Origin: Budorcas taxicolor
Lineage: Eukaryota > Chordata > Mammalia > Artiodactyla > Bovidae
Assembly (NCBI RefSeq): GCF_023091745.1
Contig: NC_068910.1
Coordinates: 88,540,170-88,604,169 of the forward strand
Length of the DNA stretch: 64,000 bases
Direction: 5' to 3'
The notes beneath the pieces were generated by a model. It had not been told where the DNA came from and did not search any database. It worked only from the letters and a program-made list of their open reading frames with translations. A program made the position numbers and the translations under genes. Below, piece after piece: positions 9,683 through 21,389 of the stretch (its first letter is position 1; each line of letters begins with the position of its first letter).

Positions 9683-11570
9683 TCCAAGTAGTAAGTATAG
9701 AAATGTAGACATCCAAACCTTTTACAATAACCTAGAATTATCTGGTTCTGTTCCTTGTTCAAAGAATGTGAGGTAAAATAATTGTACTAGAAATAGTCTG
9801 TGAAAAAGTCTAAATATAAAGACAGACTGGTGGGTCAGACAGTAACTGGATTTACCTATCCTCATCCTTCTTTATTAAAGCTTTTCTACTTTAATATATC
9901 ACAAAGTCCACAGCATTAAAATTTAACCAACAAAAATTTCCTGACAGAGTTTCAGTTATCGGGCAAATGATCCACAAGAGGATAAGAGAACTCTGTCTAG
10001 GTGAGAAAAGAGGAGCATTTGGTATAAGGCATTCAAGTAAATGCCCAATTGTAATAAAAAGCATCATAAAAATTGAATATACCTGAGGAGGTCTGTACCC
10101 AGTTTTTGGACACTGCTGGGGAGCAGCTAACCTTGAATTTCAGCCAAGATTTTTTAATATAGATATTTCCCTTTTAAACGATGCTCAAAGAATGCAGTCT
10201 AATGGTACTTATTCACATAAAACAATATTCTGTAACAGAGTGATGTAGACATAAAGTTTCAAAAAAATAGTTTTTTTTTTTTTGAAAGAGGTGGGACTCA
10301 AGTGGGAACTCCGTGCCCTTAGAGGAAGGAAAGCTATGAATCAGGAAAGACCAAGAGGAGTGACTTCTGATGTGACGACTACAGGGGATGAAGAGAGTTC
10401 CACGTGGCAGCTGGAACAAAGTCATGCCTTGTGAATGTGTAAAATATATGATAGATAGTAAAGATGGAACTGAACGGAAGGAGGGGTGTTTGAACTCAAT
10501 GCAGTAGGTAAAAGGGAATCATTTTATTTTTTTGAATTCAGCAATGGTATGGCCCACGGGTAATCAGAATCTACTTACCTTACTCCAACTCTTTTTGTTC
10601 ATTTACAAATCTTAAACTACTTCTTACTATCAGATGACTTCCATTTCAGAAGTACTAGGGTGCACAGGTAAGCACTGTGGGAAAATGAAAACCTCATAAA
10701 ATTATGACTGAGAGACTGAACAAATTTTAATTCTTAAGATATATCCTTCATACATGAAATTTTCTTTAAAGACAAGGTTAAGCATTAAGCAGGGGGCTCA
10801 AAATATGTCCAAGAAGTAGTCATTTTTCTTACTTTCTTTGACTGTTGGAATACAAAGAAGGACTTTGCTATCTGCCACGATGAACAGAAAAATAAGGAAT
10901 TTTAATATTTTGTTCAACTTTTCATTTAGCTTGATTTTAAATTCATATAATAAATATCAATGCTATTCATGGAAATCAGGTTAATTAAGTCTTGCTATTC
11001 ATTCCTTCAATAAATAATTACTGAATAACTATTTATTATGTGTTGGTTAGATAAATATATAAGACATGCTCTCTTCAAAAGCTCAAAATCTAATCGTGTT
11101 TAAATTAGTTTCCATTTAAGATCTTTCCCAGACATATGTGGGGATTTATGACACTGCTATGCTTTATCGTTCTGTGAATAAACTGATAAACATTTTGAAA
11201 TATTTTAATTCCCTGGCAGATCTTATCCTCAGTATTAATGCTCCCACTTCTGCAAAACACATTAAATCCTTTAACTTGATGAAGAGATGAGTGTTTTATT
11301 TATTTATTCAGTTATTTCACCCACCTGTGTGATGTCCTGATCTGTGCCAGAGAGGCCTTATGAAAGAGGTCAGCTTTATAAAGCAAGGCAGGGGTCTGCC
11401 TTAGGAGAGTTCCAGACTGCAATAAACAAACAGGAAGGAGTAAGTCCAGGGAAGCTCAGGTACTGTTAGATCCCATCAGCACTGTGGAGTATGTAGAAGA
11501 AGCATGGCCTCCCTAGTGGAGAGGATTTCAGACTTGGGTGTAAGTAGTTGGGGAGATGTTAAGGGATTGT
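9683..11570. other. Unique DNA, no gene seen
   Basis: Holds a short poly-T near 10270-10283 and weak ancient-repeat-like text near 11000-11100. A 70-codon minus frame at 10213-10425 and plus frames after 11504 show no family resemblance. Confidence 0.5.
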
Positions 11571-11768
11571 GGGGCTTCCCTGCTAGCTCAGCTGGTAAAG
11601 AGTCTGCCTGCAATGTGGGAGACCTGGGTTCGATCCCTGGGTTGGGAAGGTCCCCTGGAGAAGGGAAAGGCTACCCACTCTGGTATTTTGGCCCAGAGAA
11701 TTCCATGGACTGTACAGCCCATGGGGTGGCAAAGAGTCAGACACTACTGAGCACCTTTCACTTTCAGC
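11571..11768 (+). mobile_element. Bov-tA SINE, palindrome subtype
   Basis: Head 'ggcttccctgctagctcagc' and a perfect B-box 'ggttcgatccc' at 11627-11637. A near-perfect 22-bp palindrome lies at 11703-11724. Two 64-115 codon plus frames cross it and are SINE-derived. Confidence 0.95.
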
Positions 11769-11991
11769 TGTCACTGAGGGTACATAATTCAATCTGCTGT
11801 GCTTGTTTCCTCTTTAGCAATATTACAGTACCAAGGCAGCCATTAGATTAGTGAAAAGATATTAAGCTCTTAGAAGAGTGGCTGGTACACAGTAAAAGCT
11901 CAGTTAACGTTGGTTATTCAATTAGTTTAAAAGCCTTTACTGCCACCCTTTAGCAATTTCTTCCATTCCTGATTCAGACATTTGCACATCA

Positions 11992-12335
11992 GTTCAGTTC
12001 ATGTCTGACTCTTTGCAACGCCATGGACTGCAGCATGCCAGGCCTCCCTGTCCATCACCATCTCCTGGAGTTTACCCAAACTCATGTCCATTGAGTCAGT
12101 GATGCCATCCAACCATCTCATCCTCTGTCATCCCCTTCTCCTCCTGCCTTCAGTCTTTCCCAGCATCAGGTCAGTTCCTCGCATCAGGTGGTCAAAGTAT
12201 TGGAGCTTCCGCTTCAGCGTCAGTCCTTCCAATAAATATTCAAGACTGATTTCCTTTAGGATGCACTGGTTGGATCTCCTTGCAGTCCAAGGGACTCTCA
12301 AAAGTCTTCTCCAACACCAACTTTTGCATCTACAA
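11992..12335 (-). mobile_element. BovB LINE 3' fragment
   Basis: About 340 bp of the BovB 3' end, from 'tcagttcagttcatgtctga' to 'cttctccaacacc'. A small internal scramble near 12165-12185 repeats 'gcatcaggt'. Short similar flanks ('tttgcacatc' and 'ttttgcatc') may be a decayed TSD but are weak. Confidence 0.92.
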
Positions 12336-13599
12336 CTGTACAAGTCCATCTGTCTGAAGTTCATTGACAAGTGATGTGTGGCATTCATATCCCACATACT
12401 GAGTGGATATTAGGATCCAGGCCTACACTTATATGCGAAATGTAACCAAATAAACTGATTTTTGTTTCCCATACTATGTTAAATAATAGTATTGATTGAA
12501 CTTATCCATCTGTTATTTCTGTTCAGTATTGCCATAACAGCAATACCAAAAAAAGACACATTTCAAGTGGATACTTTGATCTCTTTCAGGACACTTGGCC
12601 TTGTAAAATGATTGAGCAGATGTGTACATCCTGAAATGCACATGGTTCACTGAGAAGTAAAATGAAATTTAGGGTCTATTTTTATCTCTATAGAACAAAT
12701 AAAGACCTGACTTGATTGGGATTGTAGAAAATCTTAATGCTGCATACAAGTTGTCAGTTAAGTCATCTCCTACAACTTTTAGACAAAAGAGATTTTCGTG
12801 TTTCCGTCAAAGTGATATACATTTTCACTTGAAAATGTGAAAATTTTCTTAAGATAAGACTTATAAGTAATTACTGGTGAAACTGAAATGATTCTCCTTG
12901 AACCTTAAGAATTATGTATGCTGTCTTCAATAGGCCTCCCATTAATGGTTCTAAAATTGTTAATTTTTTATGTCCTAATAGTGTTCAGTTATAGCCTTAA
13001 ATTTGACTCTAGTGAAATATATTCCTACAAAGTATCTTTCTACTTTTGTAAATTAAAATTCATAGTAGAAAATGATTTCATTTATGCAAGGTTATGCTGA
13101 GTTCTCTTATTGAGTATGTTCTGTATATTTTAATGACTTATTTTACTTCTTTAAGAAAATTTTATTATAATTTTTAATTCTTTGAAATGAATCACCTAGT
13201 TTTACCTACTAATATATTAGGGAGATATATACATATACTTAATTATTATCCAGCTAAAATCATTTGGATTAAGGCAAAATTCATTTTATTATAAAAGTCT
13301 CTTTCAAAGTTCTGAAAGGGATTTAAAGTACATATAATAGAGGGAGTTATTTTTGTTGTTACTGTTGTTCCTGATCTTTCACAAAGTCAAGTAAGGGACA
13401 GTGGCTAATTTCTTATTTATAATCTTACTGTAAATGTAGTATAATATTCCAATTGGATATATCTCCAGGTTTCATAGTAGAACAATTCTGAATTCTCAAC
13501 TAAGCAGATTTTTCAAAAGTAGTCCATCTGCAAAGTTACATGTAAAGAACATAAGTTGAAAAACCCTTCTTTCTCCCACCAGAAATCTGCTTTTTGACA
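12336..13599. other. Unique DNA, no gene seen
   Basis: AT-rich with no recognised repeat or coding signal. Confidence 0.55.
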
Positions 13600-13609
13600 T
13601 TAATTCAGT

Positions 13610-16600
13610 TCAGTTCAGTCACTCAGTCGTGTCCGACTCTTTGTGAGGACCCACGAAATGTAGCACACCAGGCCTCCCTGTCCATCACTAACTCCCAGAG
13701 TTTACTCATACTCATTTCCGTTGAGTTGGTGATGCCATCTAACCATCTCATCCTCTGTCATCCCCTTCTCCTCCTGCCTTCAATCTTGCCCAGCATTAGG
13801 GTCTTTTCCAATGAGTCAGTTCTTTGCATCAGGTGGCCAAATATTGGAGTTTCAGCTTCAATGTCAGTCCTTCCAATGAACACCCAGGACTGATCTCCTT
13901 CAGATGGACTGGTTGGATCTCCTTGCAGTCCAAGGGACTCTCAAGAGTCTTCTCCAACACCACAGTTCAAAAGTATCAATCCTTCGGTGCTCAGCTTTCT
14001 TTATAGTCCAACTCTCACATCCATACATAACTACAGGAAAAACCATAGCCTTGACTAGATGGATCTTTGTTCACAAAGTAATGTCTCTGCTTTTTAATAT
14101 GCTGTCTAGGTTGGTCATAACTTTCATTCTAAGGAGTAAGCGTCTTTTAATTTCATGGCTACAATCACCATTTGCAGTGATTTTGGAGCACAAAAAATAA
14201 AGTCAGCCTCTGTTTCCACTGTTTCCCATCTATTTTCCATGAAGTGATTGGACCAGATGCCATGATCTTAGTGTTCTGAATGTTGAGTTTTAAGCCAACT
14301 TTTTCACCCTCCTCTTTTAACTTTCATAAAGCTCTTTAGTTCTTCTTTGCTTTCTACCATAAGGGTGCTGTCATCTGCATATCTGAGGTTATTGATATTT
14401 CCCTGCAATCTTGATTCCAGTCCAACATTTTTCATGATGTACTCTGCACATAAGTTAAATAAGCAGGGTGACAATATACAGCCTTGATGTACTCCGTTCC
14501 CTATTTGGAACCAGTCTGTTGTTCCATGTCCTGTTCTAACTTGCTTCTTGACCTTCAAACAGATTTCTCAGGAGGCAGGTCAGGTGGTCTGGTATTCCCA
14601 TCTCTTTCAGAATTTTCCACAGTTTGTTGTGACCCACACAGTCAAAGGCTTTGGCATAGTCATTAAAGCAGAAGTAAGTGTTTTTCTGGAACTCTCACTT
14701 TTTTGATGATCCAGCAGATGTTGGCAATTTGATCTCTGGTTCCTCTGCCTTTTCTATATCTAGCTTGAACATCTAGAAGTTCACAGTCCATGTACTTTTG
14801 AAGCCTGGCTTGGAGAATTTTGACTATTGCTTTGCTAGTGTGTGAGGTGTGTCCGATTATGCAGTGGTTTGAGCCTTCTTTGCCATTGCCTTTCTTTGGG
14901 ATTGGAATGAAAACTGACTTTTTCCAGTCCCGTGGCCACTGCTGAGTTTTCCAAATTTGCTGGCATATTGAGTGCAGCACTTTCACAGCATCATCTTTTA
15001 GGATGTGAAATAGTTCAACTGGAATTCCATCACCTCCACTAGCTTTGTTTGAGGTGATGCTTCCTAAGGCCTACTTGACTTCACACTTCTGGATATCTGG
15101 CTCTAGGTGAGTGATCATAGCATTGTGCTTATCTGGGTCATTAAGATGTTTTTTGTATAGTTCTTCTGTGTATTCCTATCACCCTTCTTAATATCTGCTG
15201 CTTTTGTTAGGTCCATACACTTTCTGTCCTTTATTGTGCCCATTTTTGCATGAAATGTTCCCTTAGTAACTCTAATATTCTTAAGAAGATCTCTAGTTAG
15301 TCCCATTCTCTTGTTTTCCTCTATTTCTTTGCACTGATCACTGAAGAAGGCTTTCTTATCTCTCCTTGCTATTCTTTGGAACTCTTCATTCAGATGGGTA
15401 TATCTTTCCTTTTCTCCTTTGCCTTTCACTTCTCTTCTTTTCACAGCTATTTGTAAGGCCTCCTCAGATAACCATTTTGCCCTTTTGCATTTCTTTTTCT
15501 TGGGAATGGTCAACACCCCTGTCTTCTGTACCTTGTCAGGAATTTCCATCCATAGTTTTTCAGGTTTCTCTGTATATCAGACCCAATACCTGGAGTCTAT
15601 TTCTCACTTCCACTGTGTAATCATGAAGGATTTGATTTAGGCTGTACTTGAATGGTCTAGTGGTTTTCCCTATTTTCTTCAATTTAAACCTGAATTTGGC
15701 AATAAGGAGTTCATGACCTGAGCCACAGTCAGCTCCTGGTCTTTTTCTTTTTTTTTTTTTCTGACTGTATAGAGCTTCTCCATCTTTGTCTGTGAAGAAT
15801 ATAATCTATCTGATTTTGGTATTGACCATCTGGTGATGTCCATGTGTAGAGTCTTCTCTTGTGTTGCTGAAAGAGTGTTTTTGCTGTGACCAGTGCGTTC
15901 TCTTGGCAAAACTCTGTTAGCCTTTGCCCTGCTTCATTCTGTACTCCAAGGCCAAATTTGCCTGTTACTCCAGGTATTTCTTAACTTCCTACTTTTGTAT
16001 TCCAGTCCCCTGTAATGAAAAGGACATCTTTTTTGGGTGTTAGTAGAAGGTCTTGTAGGTCTTCATGGAACTGTTCAACTTCAGTTTCTTCAGCGTTACT
16101 GGTCAGGGCATAGACTTGGATTGCTGTGATACTGAATGGTTTGCCTTGGAAACGAACAGAGATCATTCTGTTGCTTTTGAGATTGTATCCAAGTACTGCA
16201 TTTTGGATTCTTTTGTTGACTATGATGGCTACTCCATTTCTTCTAAGGGATTTTTGCCCACAGTAGTAGATATAATGGTCTTCAGAGTTAAATTCACCCA
16301 TTCTAGTTCATTTAAGTTCACTGATTCCTCATTGTTGACATTCACTCTTTCCATCTCCTGTTTGACCACTTCCAATTTGCCTTGATTCATTGACCTAACA
16401 TTCCAGGTTTCTATGCAATATTGCTCTTTATAGCATCAGACTTTACTTCCATCACCAGTCATATCCACAACTGGGTGTTGTTTTTGCTTTGGCTCTGTCT
16501 CTTCATTCTTTCTGGAGTTATTTCTCCACTGATCTCCAGTAGCATATTGGACATCTACTTACCTAGGGAGTTCATCTTTCAGTTTCCTATCTTTTTGCCA

Positions 16601-16744
16601 TTTCATACTGTTCACGGGGTTCTCAAGGCTAAAACACTGAAGTGGTTTGCCATTCCCTTCTCCAGTGGAGCATGTTTTGTCAGAACTCTTTAATATAACC
16701 TGTCTGCTTTGGTGGCCCTACACGGAATGGCTCATTATGCAAAT
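13610..16744 (-). mobile_element. BovB LINE, nearly full length (3.1 kb)
   Basis: Continuous minus-strand BovB from the (TTCAG)n 3' tail at about 13602 to the 5' region with 'ggtggccctacacgg' near 16711-16725. BovB is an RTE-clade non-LTR retrotransposon of about 3.2 kb, so this copy is close to complete. A 10-bp repeat, 'ttaattcagt', at 13600-13609 and 16745-16754 is a plausible TSD, but its right half overlaps the TTCAG tail and so is not fully independent. Substitutions, indels and a poly-T run near 15748-15761 show it is dead. Confidence 0.93.
13620..16390 (-). pseudogene. Broken BovB ORF2 (endonuclease + reverse transcriptase)
   Basis: The presumed start codon is the complement of 16388-16390, opening the 'MNQGKLE'-like start. 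Open pieces follow in different frames. At 16301-15981 is an APE-type endonuclease part with 'RRNGVAIIV' and 'GDWN' (near 15999-16010). At 15909-15679 is the endonuclease C-terminal part. At 15549-15115 is a lysine-rich linker. At 14986-14663 is an RT part with 'FIPIPKKGN' and 'RKGRGTRDQIAN'. At 14558-14304 is an RT palm part with 'GVHQGCILSPCLFN' and the YADD box at 14370-14381. A working protein would nick target DNA and reverse transcribe BovB RNA in the nucleus. Several frameshifts and stops separate the pieces, so no full-length product is possible. Confidence 0.9.
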
Positions 16745-16845
16745 TTAATTCAGTGTAATTCTACAAATGAAATGTATTTTGTCAAAAAATCCAGAAATGC
16801 AACTAAAGCCACCAGATCAATAAGTAACATATAGTAAGAGTTTGG

Positions 16846-17051
16846 ACTTCCTTGATGGCTTGGTGGCAAAGAATCTTCCTGCAAAGCAAGAGATCCCAGT
16901 TCCAACCCTGTGTTCGGAAGATCCCTTGGAGGAGGTTAGGGCAACTCACTCCAATATCCTGCCTGGAGAATTTCACGGAAGAGATGCCTGGTGGGCTACA
17001 GTTCATTCGGTTGCACAGAGGCAGACACAACTGAGGAGACTAAGCAGCAAT
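16846..17051 (+). mobile_element. Bov-tA SINE, diverged
   Basis: Head 'ggacttccttgatggcttgg' with a decayed B-box ('agttccaaccc'). Ends 'gactaagcagcaatagc', a tail related to (AGC)n. It sits about 100 bp from the BovB 5' end. Confidence 0.88.
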
Positions 17052-17551
17052 AGCTGCAGCAGCAAGGTTTTAGTGTTCATATAACAACAGTTCACAAGCT
17101 TCCAAATTCAAAGAGTTTTGAAGCTCAGGGACAAGAATTACAAGTAGGCTCATAAAGTGAAAATGAGGAAGTTATTTACCTTTACAATGAATGATTGGTT
17201 GATTGGTTAGTACAATTGGTTATTACATCTGGTGTCCAGATGGCAGGTAATTGGTTAAAAGTGATTATCTCATACTATTTTTAAGAAGATAAGTTAGGTT
17301 TCTTTTATGATTATTACAGGCTATTACCTAAATTTCACTTACATTTATAAAATAAGCTAGATTTAGTTTTACTTACATGGTTTAAATGGCCTTGTCTGCT
17401 TAGGATAACTTAAGTCCAGTCTCTATTTTTATTTAATTTCACTAAGTTCGGTGGAAAATAACTGTACTGTTTCCCATCATCCAGCAAAGCATATGGCCTA
17501 ATGAATTCTTCTCTACTCACCCCGTGATTTTTGACAATTTCACTTAGAGTA
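17052..17551. other. Unique DNA with a cluster of inverted CCAAT boxes
   Basis: Four ATTGG motifs at 17194, 17202, 17215 and 17250. The first two sit in overlapping perfect TGATTGGTT words (17192-17200 and 17200-17208), which match the NF-Y consensus. No transcription unit is evident nearby. Confidence 0.5.
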
Positions 17552-17684
17552 GGCAATATTAATGGCTACCCAAAGATGTCTATGTCCTAATTCTCAGAAC
17601 CTGAGAATAAATAAGTTTACAAGGCAAAGAGAATTAAGATTGTAGATAGGATTAAGTTTGCTAATCAGCTGACTTTAAGAAAAT

Positions 17685-18216
17685 TCAGTTCAGTTCAGTT
17701 CAGTTCAGTTGTTCAGTCATGTCCGACTCTTTGCGACCCCATGAATTGCAGCACGCCAGGCCTCCCTGTCCATCACCATCTCCAGGAGTTCACTCAGACT
17801 CACGTCCATCGAGTTCGTGATGCCATCCAGCCATCTTATCCTTGGTTATCCCCTTCTCCTCCTGCCCCCAATCCCTCCCAGCATCAGAGTCTTTTCCAAT
17901 GAGTCAACTCTTCGCATGAGGTGGCCAAAGTACTGGAGCTTCAGCTTTAGCATCATTCCTTCCAAAGAAATCCCAGGGTTGATCTCCTTCAGAATGGACT
18001 GGTTGGATCACCTTGCAGTCCAAGGGACTCTCAAGAGTCTACTCCAACACCACAGTTCAAAAGCATCAATTCTTCAGCACTCAGCCTTCTTCACAGTCCA
18101 ACTCTCACATCCATACATGACCACAGGAAAAACCATAGCCTTGACTAGATGGACCTTAGTCGGCAAAGTAATGTCTCTGCTTTTGAATGTACTATCTAGA
18201 TTGGTCATAACTTTTT
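17685..18216 (-). mobile_element. BovB LINE 3' fragment inside MLT1
   Basis: Begins with five to six TTCAG units at 17685 and stops at 'ggtcataactttttt'. It is close to consensus. It encodes, on the minus strand, the C-terminal tail of ORF2, broken off before the RT core. Confidence 0.94.
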
Positions 18217-18237
18217 TAGCCTAGATTAAACCAGATC

Positions 18238-18438
18238 TGCAGGCTTCCCTGGTGGTTCAGAGGTTAAAGCCTCTGCTTCCAACGTGGGAGACTCCTTCGA
18301 TCCCTGGTCAGGAAGATCCCCTGGAGAAGGAAATGGTAAACCATTCCAGTACTCTTGCCTGGAGAATCCCATGGACCAAAAAGCCTGGTAGGCTACAGTC
18401 CACGGGGTCATTGGACACGACTGAGCGACTTCACCTCC
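18238..18438 (+). mobile_element. Bov-tA SINE inside MLT1
   Basis: Head 'ggcttccctggtggttcaga', tail 'gactgagcgacttcacctcc'. A 10-bp TSD with one mismatch, 'aaaccagatc' and 'aaaccaggtc', lies at 18228-18237 and 18439-18448. Confidence 0.92.
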
Positions 18439-18737
18439 AAACCAGGTCAACCCAATATAATCAAAGGGGCCCCTAGTGCAAGGAAAAGGCAGAAGAGAAT
18501 CAGAACAGCAGGAAAGGGCCATTGCTCCTAGCTTAGCTTCCAGGATGGAAGACTTGGGTCATGAGCCAAGGACAGTGGGTGGATGGCCTTTAGAATCTAG
18601 AAAAGACGCATAGGATTCTCTTTTAGAGCCTCTGCCCACACCTTGTGACCCATTTGGACAGAACTATAAAATAATATGTTTTTAAGTTTCTAAGTTTTTG
18701 TTGATTTGTTACAGCAGCACTAGGAAATAAATATACA

Positions 18738-20639
18738 ACCCCACATCACCACCATCTTAAGCACTTGACGGTAAATTAGTTTTATTTTTACCAAAGGAAT
18801 TCTAACAATTTGGCTTTACTCTATACACAATTTAACATTTGTGTCTTTCGTATATTGCTCTGGGCCAAATCCAAACCACCAAAAGGTGATATTTCTATCT
18901 CAAGGGCTGATCCCTTGGGCCAAGCAGCACTCAATTCACAATTTTGAAAATTAGCTACCCCATATTTAAGTAATCCAGCTCAGAAGCAGAAACCTAATTA
19001 CTTAATTACTCTAGAGAATCTTCAAAATTCAATACACAGAAGCAGTTACATTTATTTTCAGAAAATACTCTTCCTTCCTAATTTAGTTCCTACAGTTCAG
19101 CTACACATACTTTGATTTCTGATTTTGTATTTTATTACAATATACATAAAATATATTTTAAAATAAAGATGATATTTAATAGGAAATTCCATAATTTACT
19201 TGCACTAAAGTTAAATGGTCTTCCACTTTGGGATTTTGTGAAAACTGATAGCATATTTATTTCTCTCTTACATATAAAATTTCAAATAAGCTTTCAATTC
19301 TTATAAGTAAAGCGCTATCTTAATTCAATAGACTCATAATGGAAATATGTGACTTTGCCCTAAAGCCTATGTATTTTTATTTGTACAGCACTGCATGTTT
19401 TATAAAACAGGGTTTTTTTCTTTGAAACATGGATTTATGTCTAGGTGGGTAATACTTTTTTTCATGTTCTGCTGACTATGGAAAATATTCCTAAAAAGAG
19501 AAAGAAAAAGAGCACTAAATTCATACCAAAATTTAAAATTGTAAGTGTAAAAATATCATTATCTCATGTTTTTAAACTGCAAATTATTCAGAACACATTC
19601 CACTACATGAACTATGCTGGGTTACAAAAGGGCAATGATCAATAAGGTAGCTCATTATCTGTAATACTTCTAATTACCCCTATGCTAGCACTGACAGTAT
19701 GGTTTAACCAATGCATATTAAGAAAATTTGCTAACAGGATCTTGTTATCCTAATTTTTGCTGTGAAGTTTTATTAGAAAATCATGTTACTCATCTGAACT
19801 GCCACAACAGCAGCATCATCCCTAGGGTACTTTTTTTTTTTCATGTCAAGGTTAAGTTAAAGTGATTTGCATAAGTACTACAGATGTTGCTATGGGGATA
19901 AGAACTGCACATCTTCTGTGATGGACATCATATGATTGCTGTTACAGTCCTGGTGAGATTGGATTATTTGTTTTAATGTCATGCAAAGCAAGTCACATGA
20001 TAGAGATCAGTATCTTTTTAATAGCATTTCATATTCCTAAATCAATCACCTTTTCACTTCTTCAGAATACTGTGTATATAAAAATCACTACCTTATTATT
20101 GGCCTAAGTAAATTTATCATGTTGTGTTTATATGTTCAGAATATTTCTTTTAATTGGTATTGATTCTTCCATCTCCCAGGAGAAGAGAAATAGTAGTTAA
20201 AGGATAGTGGTTATTCACATTCAATTCATTCAACAAACACTCATTGAGAGTTTACTGTGGGTCTGGCATTTTCTATATGCTGAAAACAAAATGAAATTTT
20301 ATAGTCAATATTTGTTCTGTTTTTTTTTTTTTTAATTTAATCTAGACACACATCGTGTTCACCCTTGTAAATGAAGTAAAATTTGATAGAAGCCTGAGAG
20401 GCAGTTTAGGAGTTGGAACACAAAAGCAGACTTTGCCCTGCATTTGAGGGCTGACAGAAGAACATTGAAGAACAGAGAAGACAAAGGAGGATCTCAGACC
20501 TTGATCAGTGGTGGTGGTGAAGAGTGGGCATTTCTGAAGGAGAGTAATATATATTGAAATATTGAGAAATAAACACAGAAAGAAATATTCCATCATCTGT
20601 CATTTTTCTTTCTGGGAACTGGAGGGAAGTTTTTGTTGT
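18738..20639. other. Unique DNA, no gene seen
   Basis: Repeat-poor, about 1.9 kb. Weak ancient-repeat-like text near 20220-20290 ('ttcattcaacaaacactcat') and a poly-T at about 20321-20333. Frames of 60-84 codons have no family resemblance. Confidence 0.5.
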
Positions 20640-20847
20640 TTATTTTTTAAGACTTTTTTGATGTGGGTCATTTTTAAAGTCTTCATTGAGTTTTCTTATG
20701 GTATTGTCCCCTTACTTTATATAAATATATATATTGGTTTTATGCTGATGAGGCATGTGGAATCTTGGCTCCTCAACCAGGGATTGAATCCACACCCTCT
20801 GCATTGGAAGGCAACGTCTTAACCACTGGGTTGTCAGGGAAGTCCCT
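20640..20847 (-). mobile_element. CHR-type SINE
   Basis: Reverse-strand match to the cetartiodactyl CHR SINE: T-rich left end, 'gatgtgggtcatttttaaag', 'ggcatgtggaatcttggctc', and 'cttaaccactgggttgtcag' before 'ggaagtccc'. This family predates the ruminant-specific Bov-tA SINEs. Frames on both strands here are repeat-derived. Confidence 0.8.
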
Positions 20848-21241
20848 GAAGGGAGGCTTTTGTAAACCTCAGTGCAAATCTCAAGGAGAACGTAATACAG
20901 TTGAAGAGAAAAATGGAATAAGTAACAGTTGTTTCTCACCACAGCCAAATTTAGGCTTCTGTGTACACTGAGAAATTGGAAATGGGAAAGTGGAGAGGAT
21001 ACCATCAATGACAAAGGAAAGATGATGAAAGTGTTTAAATAAGGCCATTCAACTGCTATGAGATCTGGCAACGGAAGCAGTGCCCACTCAAATCCACTGT
21101 TTGTGTGATTCTTAATTTTCTAATGTGTAAAAAGACTATGGTATAAGATATAGATGGTATATAATTATCAACGTACCAATAGAGCCACTTAAGAGTGAAT
21201 TTAAAAAAAAAATTTTTTTTTAAGTTTTACAGATGTCTATG
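20848..21241. other. Unique DNA, no gene seen
   Basis: An A-run and T-run pair near 21201-21221 could fold. Nothing else. Confidence 0.5.
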
Positions 21242-21249
21242 ACACTATT

Positions 21250-21381
21250 GGAGGAGGGCATGGCAACCCAGTCTAGTACTCTTGCCTGGAGAATCCCCAT
21301 TGACAGAGGAGCCTGGCAGGTTACAGTACATGAGGTCGCAGAGTCAGACATGACTGAGTGACTAAGCACACACAGCACATA
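21250..21381 (+). mobile_element. Bov-A SINE monomer
   Basis: A single 3' unit ('ctagtactcttgcctggaga' to 'gactgagtgactaagcacac'). An 8-bp TSD, 'acactatt', lies at 21242-21249 and 21382-21389. Confidence 0.92.
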
Positions 21382-21389
21382 ACACTATT

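Larger units (their letters stand above)
17552..18737 (+). mobile_element. MLT1-type LTR, split by two later insertions
   Basis: Left part 17552-17684 ('ggctacccaaagatgtctat', 'attaagattgtagataggat') and right part 18439-18737 ('caacccaatataatcaaagg', 'catgagccaagg', 'gttacagcagcactagg') together follow one MLT1 LTR. BovB (17685-18216) and Bov-tA (18238-18438) lie in the gap. The few bases at 18217-18237 read as MLT1 sequence kept between the two insertions. Confidence 0.78.

Noticed and set aside
13620..16390. Reverse transcriptase taken as a retron, defence-associated RT, group II intron or retrovirus
   Set aside because: The order APE-type endonuclease then RT, the (TTCAG)n 3' tail and the many 5'-truncated relatives identify it as the BovB LINE.
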